A stretch of DNA of 7,027 bases from Novosphingobium sp. Lineage in GTDB: Bacteria > Pseudomonadota > Alphaproteobacteria > Sphingomonadales > Sphingomonadaceae. Both the position numbers and the translations under genes were made by a program. The DNA is taken from contig VFKS01000551.1 in assembly GCA_009885425.1 (NCBI GenBank), forward strand, positions 1 through 7,027, given 5' to 3'. The notes under the pieces were generated by a model. It saw nothing but the letters and a program-made list of their open reading frames with translations, made no database searches and was not told the DNA's origin. The first letter of the stretch is position 1, and each line of letters opens with the position of its first letter. This document shows, piece by piece, positions 1 through 5,207 of this stretch.

Positions 1-305
1 CATAGCGCGGTATATTCGCCGAGGCTGTGACCGGCCACAAAGTCACCCTTTTCGGCCAGACTGACCCCGCCTTCACGCTCCAGAACGCGCAGCACTGCCA
101 TCGAATTGGCCATGATCGCGGCTTGTGCATTTTCGGTCAGCATCAATTGGTCATCTGGTCCATCGCGCATCATCGCGAACAGCTTTTGGCCGAGTGCGTC
201 ATCGACTTCCTGAAAGACCTCGCGCGCCGCAGCGCTGGCGGCGGCCAATTCGACCCCCATCCCGACTTTTTGACTGCCTTGGCCCGGAAACACGAATGCA
301 CGCAT
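1..305 (-). CDS. fabD: Malonyl-CoA:ACP transacylase, N-terminal part (runs off left edge)
   Basis: FabD moves the malonyl group from CoA to acyl carrier protein in the cytoplasm, supplying the extender unit for type II fatty acid synthesis. About 101 residues are visible, roughly a third of the usual ~310. The protein opens MRAFVFPGQGSQKVGMG, the standard FabD amino terminus with the oxyanion-hole GQGSQ. It reaches the nucleophile elbow GHSLGEYTAL at residues 92-101, where Ser94 is the expected catalytic serine. The catalytic histidine and the 3' end lie outside the window. The start ATG (complement of 303-305) has a strong GAGGAGAA Shine-Dalgarno (complement of 310-317) 6 nt upstream of it. 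The LD-carboxypeptidase gene ends 26 bp upstream on the same strand with no terminator between, so the two are probably co-transcribed. The assignment is secure. Confidence 0.96.
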   Translation of the reverse strand, partial: MRAFVFPGQGSQKVGMGVELAAASAAAREVFQEVDDALGQKLFAMMRDGPDDQLMLTENAQAAIMANSMAVLRVLEREGGVSLAEKGDFVAGHSLGEYTAL

Positions 306-331
306 GAACTTCTCCTCAGCGCAGGCGGATA

Positions 332-1153
332 TTAGGACCGCGCCGCTCTCGCAAGCCCGAAGGGTACGATCTTGTTGGCAGCATCGTGACCAATATCGGC
401 CTCGCCCAGAAAACGAATGGCGTGGCGATCACACCAATGACGCGCGATCTGCTCGGCTTCGGCGCCGAACGGCCGGTCGTTTTCGGGTACATCGCTGACC
501 CGGCCCAGCCTGAGGCCCGCAATCCCGCCAAGGTGCGCAGTGACATGGAAGAACAGCCGATCGACCGCATAGAGATACTCGGCCACTTCCTCGACCATCA
601 CGATATGACCAGCCAGACCCGGCATCAGCGGCGTGCCGCACAGCATCGCCAGCGTAATCAGGTTGAACGCCGCCGTGGGCCGGCGATCCAGCCCCGGTTC
701 CAGCCCGGCATTGTCCCCGGCCATGAACGCCAGCACCCGTCGCACTGCCGCGTCGCCGCCATCACGCCGGACATCCGCTGGCATAGCGCAATGGACCGGG
801 CGCCCGATCTTGCGGTGATAAAGCCCGCCGAGCAGATAGCCGCCATCCGAATAGCCCAAAAACGCCTTATCCTGCGCGGCATGATCGAACCGCGCAATCG
901 CGTCCTCGGCAATCCGGTTGGAGCCATAGCCGCCGCGCGCGAACCACACCGCGTCAAAAGCGGGATCGTTGGTGCATTCGACCAGTGCGTCCAGCCGCTG
1001 CTGATCGGTCCCGGCGAAATGTCCGTGTTCGAAGAAACACTGCGGATGGAATTGCAGGTCCAGCCCCGGATAGTCCACCGCCAAAGCGGAAACGCGCGCG
1101 GCATCTTCCGAGGTGATCGAGCGCGAAGGCGCGCAAATTGCGATCCGGGTCAT
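332..1153 (-). CDS. ldcA: LD-carboxypeptidase (peptidase family S66, LdcA/MccF-like)
   Basis: The 273-residue product belongs to the S66 serine peptidases. LdcA members remove the terminal D-Ala from murein tetrapeptides in the cytoplasm during peptidoglycan recycling; MccF members cleave microcin C-type amides. Visible motifs are the N-terminal strand TRIAICAPS, the family signature RGGYGSNRI (about 73-81), the nucleophile elbow FLGYSDGG with Ser102, VEEV with the expected catalytic Glu (188 or 189), and GHDAANKIVPFG with His256. The Ser-Glu-His triad therefore looks intact. No signal peptide or membrane segment is seen, which fits a cytosolic enzyme. An in-frame ATG 36 bp further upstream (complement of 1187-1189) would add 12 unconvincing residues. 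The start chosen here has a good Shine-Dalgarno. It is followed closely by fabD and diverges from a Mur ligase gene, which favours the LdcA role over MccF. Substrate specificity is inferred. Confidence 0.9.
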   Translation of the reverse strand: MTRIAICAPSRSITSEDAARVSALAVDYPGLDLQFHPQCFFEHGHFAGTDQQRLDALVECTNDPAFDAVWFARGGYGSNRIAEDAIARFDHAAQDKAFLGYSDGGYLLGGLYHRKIGRPVHCAMPADVRRDGGDAAVRRVLAFMAGDNAGLEPGLDRRPTAAFNLITLAMLCGTPLMPGLAGHIVMVEEVAEYLYAVDRLFFHVTAHLGGIAGLRLGRVSDVPENDRPFGAEAEQIARHWCDRHAIRFLGEADIGHDAANKIVPFGLARAARS

Positions 1154-1209
1154 GGATATGCTTCCTAACCCTGTTGCGCTGACAGGCAAGCGCGCATACC
1201 GAAAGAACC
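1154..1209. promoter_or_regulatory. Divergent intergenic region between ldcA and the Mur ligase gene
   Basis: These 56 bp separate two divergent start codons, so promoters for both genes must lie here or overlap the coding ends. For the plus strand, TTGCGC (1174-1179) followed 16 nt later by ATACCG (1196-1201) is a weak sigma70-like pair that would start transcription within a few bases of the ATG at 1210. For the minus strand, TTGCCT (complement of 1185-1190) is a possible -35, but no convincing -10 follows it. Boxes were located by eye only. Confidence 0.3.
1161..1166 (-). promoter_or_regulatory. Ribosome binding site deciding the ldcA start
   Basis: The complement reads AGGAAG, 7 nt upstream of the ATG at 1153. 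No comparable site precedes the alternative ATG at 1189, so the shorter 273-residue protein beginning MTRIAICAPS is preferred. Confidence 0.7.
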
Positions 1210-2619
1210 ATGAGCGATCTCACTTCTCACCCATGGTTTTTCTGCGGCATCGGCGGATCGGGGATGCTGCCGCTGGCGTTAATCCTGCGCGGTGCAGGCG
1301 CTGAAGTTGCCGGATCGGACCGCAGCCGCGATCAGGGCCGCACGCCCGAAAAGTTCGCCTGGCTGGGAAGCCTGGGCTTCACCCTTCACCCGCAGGACGG
1401 CAGCGGGATCACCGCGGCTGATCAAACTTTGGTGGCCTCGGCAGCGGTCGAGGACACGGTGCCCGAAATCGTCCGCGCGGCAGAACTTGGCTGTCCGCGG
1501 ATGAGCCGGGCAGAACTTCTCGCGCGGTTGTTCAACGCCGCCTCCACCGGCATCGCGATCGGCGGAACCAGCGGCAAGAGCACGGTCACCGGCATGACCG
1601 GCTGGATTCTCGATTCCGCCGGACGTGACCCGACGATCATGAACGGCGCGGTGATGAAGAACTACGTCCGCCCCGATGCGCCGTTCGCATCGGCCCGGGT
1701 CGGAAACGGCGACATGTTCGTCTCCGAAGTTGATGAGAGCGATGGATCGATTGCGCTCTACCGGCCGAGCGTGGCGGTGCTGCTCAACGTTAGCCTCGAT
1801 CACAAATCAATGGAGGAACTGCGCGCGCTGTTCGGTGATTTCCTGAGGGTTTGCGATATCGGGGTGATCAATCTGGATGATGCCGAGGCCGCTGCTCTGG
1901 CGCCCGAATATACCCCATGGCTCGGTTATGCGGTTCGCAATCCGGCTGCCGAAATCGGCGTGGTCGAAGGATCGATCACCGAACAATCCTTTGCCATTGG
2001 CGCGACGGTGATCGATCGCCGCGATGGCTCGCACCACCCCTTGCAGCTTGCTGTTCCGGGCCTTCACAACCTGTCGAATGCGCTTGCTGCGATTACCGCC
2101 GCTGTAGCCGCCGGTGTAACAGTTGCCGATGCAGTCAAGGCACTGGCGAGCTATGCCGGGCTCGCCCGGCGGTTCGATGTGATCGGCACCAGCCCCTCGG
2201 GCATTACCGTTATCGACGATTTCGGCCACAACCCGGAAAAATGCGCCGCCACGCTGAGCACCCTGAAGGCTCACCCCGGCCGGGTCATCGCGTTCTTCCA
2301 GCCGCACGGCTATGGTCCGCTGCGGCAAATGGGGGCGGAACTGGCCGAAACTCTCGCGCGGCTGCTCGGCCCGGAGGATGTCACGCTGCTATGCGATCCG
2401 GTCTATTTCGGTGGCACGGTCGATCGCAGTCAGGGCAGCGAGCGGATTGTGGATCTGATCATGGCGGCAGGCGGAACGGCTGAATATCTGCCCAGCCGCG
2501 ATGACTGCGCGGGCCGGATTGCCGAAATCGCCCGGCCCAGCGACCGCGTGGTAATCATGGGCGCGCGCGACGATACGCTGACCTTGTTCGCACGCGATCT
2601 GCTGGCGCGATTGGCTTAA
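1210..2619 (+). CDS. MurC/Mpl-like Mur ligase (muropeptide ligase family)
   Basis: This 469-residue protein has the full three-domain layout of ATP-dependent Mur ligases. Its N-terminal nucleotide-binding fold carries GIGGSGM (13-19), as in MurC. The ATP P-loop is GTSGKST (119-125). EVDESDGS (173-180) matches the MurC EADESD block, and NVSLDHKSMEEL follows at 193-204. GLHNLSNALAA (284-294), GLARRFD (317-323), DDFGHNPEK (336-344) and FQPHGYGPLRQ (363-373) match C-terminal MurC/Mpl motifs. Three positions are atypical: the P-loop lacks the usual GTHGKTT form, DDFGHN replaces DDYGHH, and GYGP replaces the RYTR that follows FQPH in MurC. Essential MurC normally sits in the division/cell-wall cluster, so this stand-alone copy beside an LD-carboxypeptidase is more likely a paralogue. 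One candidate is Mpl, which joins recycled L-Ala-D-Glu-DAP tripeptide to UDP-MurNAc. Only a weak Shine-Dalgarno (GAAAGAA) precedes the ATG. The family is secure; the substrate is inferred. Confidence 0.85.
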   Translation: MSDLTSHPWFFCGIGGSGMLPLALILRGAGAEVAGSDRSRDQGRTPEKFAWLGSLGFTLHPQDGSGITAADQTLVASAAVEDTVPEIVRAAELGCPRMSRAELLARLFNAASTGIAIGGTSGKSTVTGMTGWILDSAGRDPTIMNGAVMKNYVRPDAPFASARVGNGDMFVSEVDESDGSIALYRPSVAVLLNVSLDHKSMEELRALFGDFLRVCDIGVINLDDAEAAALAPEYTPWLGYAVRNPAAEIGVVEGSITEQSFAIGATVIDRRDGSHHPLQLAVPGLHNLSNALAAITAAVAAGVTVADAVKALASYAGLARRFDVIGTSPSGITVIDDFGHNPEKCAATLSTLKAHPGRVIAFFQPHGYGPLRQMGAELAETLARLLGPEDVTLLCDPVYFGGTVDRSQGSERIVDLIMAAGGTAEYLPSRDDCAGRIAEIARPSDRVVIMGARDDTLTLFARDLLARLA

Positions 2620-2676
2620 GCAAAACTTCAGGACTGCGCGCTAGCTTTCGGCGATCAACCTGCGCGGGAAAAGCTT

Positions 2677-2973
2677 GTGTTCGTCAATCAATTGCTGACC
2701 GGAATTGGTCGCCGTCTGTTTCAACGATTGATGCTGATCCTAGTGGTCGCTGTCGTGCTGCGCACCGTTGGCTTCTTCATGGGCCCTGGCGACGACGGCA
2801 CGTTTCGGTCAACATCGAGCGAGATGACCGCGGGCCAGACTCCCAGTGCGCCAGACGACGACGCGGGCTGGGGAGCAAGCGCGAACAAGTCCAAGCCCCG
2901 CCGCTCCAAGCAGGACAGTTCAGACATTCCCGTTTATGATCCGGGCCAAGACGGCGGCTGGGGTTCGAACTAG
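2677..2973 (+). CDS. Hypothetical small membrane-anchored protein with GWG repeats
   Basis: I do not recognise this 98-residue protein. A basic amino terminus (residues 11-17 contain RR and R) precedes one hydrophobic helix at about 18-36. The remainder is hydrophilic, low-complexity and disordered-looking, rich in D, S, G and K. The positive-inside rule puts the tail in the periplasm. The tail contains two similar short motifs, DAGWGAS (62-68) and DGGWGSN (92-98), the second forming the extreme C-terminus, with a basic patch KSKPRRSK (71-78) between. The start is GTG with GGGAA about 8 nt upstream (2667-2671). Codon usage looks less GC3-biased than in the neighbours. It begins 57 bp after the Mur ligase gene with no terminator seen, and ends 3 bp before the next gene, so it is probably in the same transcript. 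Function is unknown. Confidence 0.7.
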   Translation: MFVNQLLTGIGRRLFQRLMLILVVAVVLRTVGFFMGPGDDGTFRSTSSEMTAGQTPSAPDDDAGWGASANKSKPRRSKQDSSDIPVYDPGQDGGWGSN

Positions 2974-2976
2974 GCG

Positions 2977-3441
2977 ATGGCGCAAATCAAAGATTTCCTC
3001 GCTAACCTAGAGGAATTTCGGGCGCAGTTCGGCAACGAGTTGCGACTGGGTGGCTGCATCGTGCTAATGGTGCTGATCAGTGTAGTTATGCCATCGGGCG
3101 GCGATGAACCCGCGCCTGCTCCGCCGAAGCAGAAACGCAATCCGATGGAGCTGGTCGCTTCACCAAACGAGCCATTCATGATCGAAGCGATCCGGATTGC
3201 CCGGATGCCAAGTTCTGACGTTGGCGTCTGGGGCGCAAGGCAACTGACCGGCAGTCCCACCGCGACCTTCAAGACCCCCGCCGGATCGATCACCCTGACC
3301 CGCGAAGAAATCGCCAATGCCAACACGATCTATCCGCAGCTGAAATCGAACCCGGCGATCCTGCATGGCACCCGTTCAAGCAGCAGAAGCGAAAGCGACC
3401 AGTCACAGGGCTTTAGCGAAAACCTGTCGGGCGATTGGTAG
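2977..3441 (+). CDS. Hypothetical membrane-anchored protein
   Basis: I do not recognise this 154-residue protein. It begins with an amphipathic, charged segment (1-23), followed by a short hydrophobic stretch GGCIVLMVLISVVMPS (25-40) that is probably a single membrane anchor. A Pro/Ala linker with KQKR comes next (44-54). A compact region at about 56-130 has alternating hydrophobic residues and contains MIEAIRIARMPSSDVGVWGA and TFKTPAGSITLTREEI. The Ser-rich tail ends SGDW. The ATG lies 3 bp after the upstream TAG and lacks a good Shine-Dalgarno (GGGG is 13 nt away), so translation is likely coupled to the upstream gene. Both proteins have the same plan of short N-terminus, one helix and soluble tail, and probably act together at the inner membrane. 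The gene ends 5 bp from the convergent DUF808 gene. Confidence 0.75.
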   Translation: MAQIKDFLANLEEFRAQFGNELRLGGCIVLMVLISVVMPSGGDEPAPAPPKQKRNPMELVASPNEPFMIEAIRIARMPSSDVGVWGARQLTGSPTATFKTPAGSITLTREEIANANTIYPQLKSNPAILHGTRSSSRSESDQSQGFSENLSGDW

Positions 3442-3446
3442 TAAGG

Positions 3447-4397
3447 TCAGTGCGCCGCCTTGCCGCGAACCTTCTGCACTGTGTGCACTGCCACGGCGAC
3501 AACCGCCCCCAGTGCCAGCCCAACCAGCGCCGATAGCAACGCATAGGTCAACCAGCCGAGCGCTCCGCCCAGCCCGCCTGTGGCGTGCTCAACCCAAAGC
3601 TGTACAGCGTGGGCCGCTTCATAGGGCCCGTGTACTCCGGTCTCGTGCAGGCCGTGCAGGATAATCCCGCCGCCGACCCACAGCATCGCTAATGTGCCCA
3701 CCACTGACAGCACCGCCAACAAGCGCGGCATCGCAAGGAGCAGCCCCCGGCCCAGCTTCTTTTCAAACGCGGTGTGGCGATTTTCGACCAGATGCAGGCC
3801 GATATCGTCCATCTTCACGATCAGTGCGACCACGCCATAGACGACGATGGTGATCACGATCCCAACCAGCGCCAGAATAATGCCCCGGCTGAACAGCGGC
3901 TCACCCGCTACTTCGGCGAGCGCAATCGCCATGATCTCGGCCGAGAGGATGAAGTCGGTTCGGATCGCGCCAGAAGTGCGCTCCTTTTCAAACTCCGCCA
4001 TGTCAGTGATAGCATCGCCCAGCGTTTCACCGTGCTTTTCCCCGCCGAGCTTCTCGATGACTTTTTCCGCGCCTTCGAAACACAGGTATAGCCCACCCAG
4101 CATCAGCAGCGGGGTAACCACCCCGGGCAGAAACTCGCTGAGCAGCAGCGCGGCCGGCAACAGGATCAGCAGCTTGTTCTTGAGGCTGCCCAGCGCGATC
4201 TTCTTGATGATCGGCAGTTCGCGGTCGGGCGTGAATTCGGTGACATAGGAAGGAGTGACCGCCGCATCGTCGATCACCACGCCGGCCGCCTTGGACCCGG
4301 CCTTCGCCGCGGCAAGGCCGACATCGTCGATGGTCGCGGCAGCCATCTTGGCAATCACTGAAATGTCATCAAGCAGTGCAACGAGGCCGGTAGGCAT
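3447..4397 (-). CDS. DUF808 family (YedI-like) inner-membrane protein
   Basis: This 316-residue multi-pass membrane protein belongs to the DUF808 family, typified by E. coli YedI, whose function is not established. It starts MPTGLVALLDDISVIAK, the conserved family opening. The diagnostic core is visible as a CFEGAEKV segment (about 106-113), HGETL, then EKERTSGAIRTDFILSAEI (about 136-154). Hydrophobic segments lie near 73-104 (two helices), 170-192, 215-240 and 275-305. Charged loops carry MDDIGLHL between helices. The start was set at 4397. An in-frame ATG at 4469 would add 24 residues that do not look like family sequence, while the chosen ATG has AGGGGAG 10 nt upstream. It diverges from rpsF across a 206-bp gap and converges tail-to-tail with the preceding hypothetical gene. 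Confidence 0.9.
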   Translation of the reverse strand: MPTGLVALLDDISVIAKMAAATIDDVGLAAAKAGSKAAGVVIDDAAVTPSYVTEFTPDRELPIIKKIALGSLKNKLLILLPAALLLSEFLPGVVTPLLMLGGLYLCFEGAEKVIEKLGGEKHGETLGDAITDMAEFEKERTSGAIRTDFILSAEIMAIALAEVAGEPLFSRGIILALVGIVITIVVYGVVALIVKMDDIGLHLVENRHTAFEKKLGRGLLLAMPRLLAVLSVVGTLAMLWVGGGIILHGLHETGVHGPYEAAHAVQLWVEHATGGLGGALGWLTYALLSALVGLALGAVVAVAVHTVQKVRGKAAH

Positions 4398-4407
4398 GGA
4401 ACGCAAA

Positions 4408-4414
4408 CTCCCCT
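4408..4414 (-). promoter_or_regulatory. Ribosome binding site deciding the DUF808 start
   Basis: The complement reads AGGGGAG, 10 nt upstream of the ATG at 4397. It supports the 316-residue form over the longer one starting at 4469. Confidence 0.6.
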
Positions 4415-4474
4415 GGGTGGTGGGCATTCCTGTGCGGCACTTGGCCCGTGCTTTCAAGCAGAACAGCAAAGCGC

Positions 4475-4502
4475 TTGCCTTTGCGGGGGCTTTTGATAAA
4501 GG
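4475..4502 (+). promoter_or_regulatory. Candidate promoter of the rpsF-rpsR-rplI operon
   Basis: TTGCCT (4475-4480) and TAAAGG (4497-4502) are separated by 16 nt. This is a plausible alphaproteobacterial sigma70-type promoter just ahead of a strongly expressed ribosomal operon. It would give a 5' leader of roughly 95 nt. GATAAA (4495-4500) is an alternative -10 with a shorter 14-nt spacer. Identified by eye only. Confidence 0.4.
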
Positions 4503-4505
4503 CCG

Positions 4506-4565
4506 CCACTTCCGCGCTCCCGCGTGGAAATCGAAGAAAGCCGGAGGGGCCCCGCAATCGTGCGG
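4506..4565 (+). promoter_or_regulatory. Candidate structured leader of rpsF mRNA
   Basis: Two hairpins can be drawn between the candidate promoter and rpsF. The first pairs CCAC (4506-4509) with GTGG (4524-4527) and GCG (4514-4516) with CGC (4521-4523), leaving a TTCC bulge and a CTCC loop. The second is a perfect 5-bp stem, CCGCA (4552-4556) with TGCGG (4561-4565), closing an ATCG loop. A GGGGCCCC palindrome (4546-4553) overlaps it. In several bacteria the S6:S18 complex represses its own mRNA through an rpsF leader element. A similar role here is inference, and the exact known motif is not recognised. Confidence 0.35.
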
Positions 4566-4591
4566 ATCAGCCAGCGATCGGTTGAATGATG

Positions 4592-4597
4592 AAAGGA
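4592..4597 (+). promoter_or_regulatory. Ribosome binding site selecting the rpsF GTG start
   Basis: AAAGGA lies 6 nt upstream of GTG at 4604. The in-frame ATG codons at 4586 and 4589 have no Shine-Dalgarno before them and would place this site inside the coding region. The GTG start is therefore preferred. Confidence 0.75.
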
Positions 4598-4603
4598 TAT
4601 GCC

Positions 4604-4966
4604 GTGGCTCTCTATGAGCACGTGTTCCTGGCTCGCCAGGACCTTAGCCAAGCGCAAGTTGATGCGCTGGCCGCCACCGCCACCGAGATTGTCGAAGCCG
4701 GACAGGGCAAGGTCACCAAGACCGAAGCCTGGGGCCTCAAGAACCTCGCTTACAAGATCAAGCGCAACCGCAAAGCGCACTTCGTGCTGCTCAACATCGA
4801 TGCCCCCGCCGGCGTCGTGGCCGAGCTGGAACGCCAGACCGGGATCAACGAAGATGTGATCCGCTGGCTGACCGTTCGGGTTGAAACCCACGAAGAAGGC
4901 CCCTCGGTGCAGATGCGCAAGCAAGACCGTGAGCGCACCAAGCGCCGCGAACGCGAGGAGTATTAA
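4604..4966 (+). CDS. rpsF: 30S ribosomal protein S6
   Basis: S6 is a component of the 30S platform, where it binds S18 and 16S rRNA. The 120-residue product opens (M)[18 protein letters not shown] and contains the conserved S6 blocks: the [22 protein letters not shown] region (about residues 40-61), then a strand ending in NIDAP, and [13 protein letters not shown] near 80-92. These give the expected ferredoxin-like fold. The C-terminus is a charged tail rich in K, R and E, common in longer S6 proteins. The start is taken as GTG at 4604, set by its Shine-Dalgarno; a start at ATG 4586 would add six residues. It is the first gene of the operon, and rpsR follows 3 bp after its stop, with the rpsR ribosome binding site lying inside the end of rpsF. 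Confidence 0.97.
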   Translation: MALYEHVFLARQDLSQAQVDALAATATEIVEAGQGKVTKTEAWGLKNLAYKIKRNRKAHFVLLNIDAPAGVVAELERQTGINEDVIRWLTVRVETHEEGPSVQMRKQDRERTKRREREEY

Positions 4967-4969
4967 ACC

Positions 4970-5194
4970 ATGGCCCGCGCATTTTTCCGCCGCCGCAAGA
5001 GCTGCCCGTTCTCGGGCAAGAACGCACCCGTGATCGATTTCAAGGACACGCGTCTGCTGCAGGGCTATATGTCCGAACGTGGCAAGATCGTGCCTTCGCG
5101 GATCACCGCCGTTTCCGCCAAGAAGCAGCGCGAACTGGGTCAGGCGATCAAGCGTGCCCGCCACGTAGGGCTGCTGCCCTACCTCGTGAAGTAA
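4970..5194 (+). CDS. rpsR: 30S ribosomal protein S18
   Basis: S18 assembles with S6 on the platform of the small subunit. The product has 74 residues, the usual size. It starts [18 protein letters not shown] and shows the conserved S18 core: [19 protein letters not shown] (about 23-41), [24 protein letters not shown] (about 41-64) and LLPYLVK at the C-terminus. Cys12 lies in the conserved basic N-terminal segment. The Shine-Dalgarno GAGGAG (4955-4960) is embedded in the last codons of rpsF, 9 nt from the ATG. This suggests coupled, balanced synthesis of the two partners. The stop codon is followed directly by the rplI ribosome binding site. No DUF2232 gene, found between rpsR and rplI in many other alphaproteobacteria, is present here. 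Confidence 0.98.
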   Translation: MARAFFRRRKSCPFSGKNAPVIDFKDTRLLQGYMSERGKIVPSRITAVSAKKQRELGQAIKRARHVGLLPYLVK

Positions 5195-5207
5195 GGGGAG
5201 AATACCC

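Noticed and set aside
386..1168. Long plus-strand open frame (260 codons) opposite the LD-carboxypeptidase gene
   Set aside because: It is an antisense shadow: the minus strand encodes a complete S66 protein with intact motifs, while this frame gives Arg/Pro-rich sequence with no family resemblance and no ribosome binding site.
1153..1189. Longer LD-carboxypeptidase starting at the ATG complementary to 1187-1189
   Set aside because: The 12 extra residues do not resemble the family and the ATG lacks a ribosome binding site, whereas the internal ATG has AGGAAG at 7 nt.
1279..2483. Several open frames of 170-190 codons overlapping the Mur ligase gene
   Set aside because: All are out-of-frame shadows of a gene with complete family motifs along its whole length.
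2620..2676. Terminator or promoter between the Mur ligase gene and the first small membrane protein gene
   Set aside because: No hairpin with T tract and no well-spaced -35/-10 pair was found in these 57 bp, so nothing was annotated.
3046..3057. Possible lipobox (LGGC, residues 24-27) in the second hypothetical protein
   Set aside because: The residues before the Cys are charged and amphipathic with no hydrophobic signal region. The hydrophobic stretch follows the Cys, so a membrane anchor fits better than a lipoprotein.
3475..3495. Inverted TGCAC/GTGCA elements that could be a bidirectional terminator between the convergent genes
   Set aside because: The repeat lies within the 3' coding part of the DUF808 gene, has almost no loop and has no T tract on either strand.
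4440..4456. Minus-strand TTGAAA (complement of 4451-4456) as a -35 box for the DUF808 gene
   Set aside because: The hexamer is good, but the sequence 17 nt downstream reads CACAGG, a poor -10, so no promoter was called.
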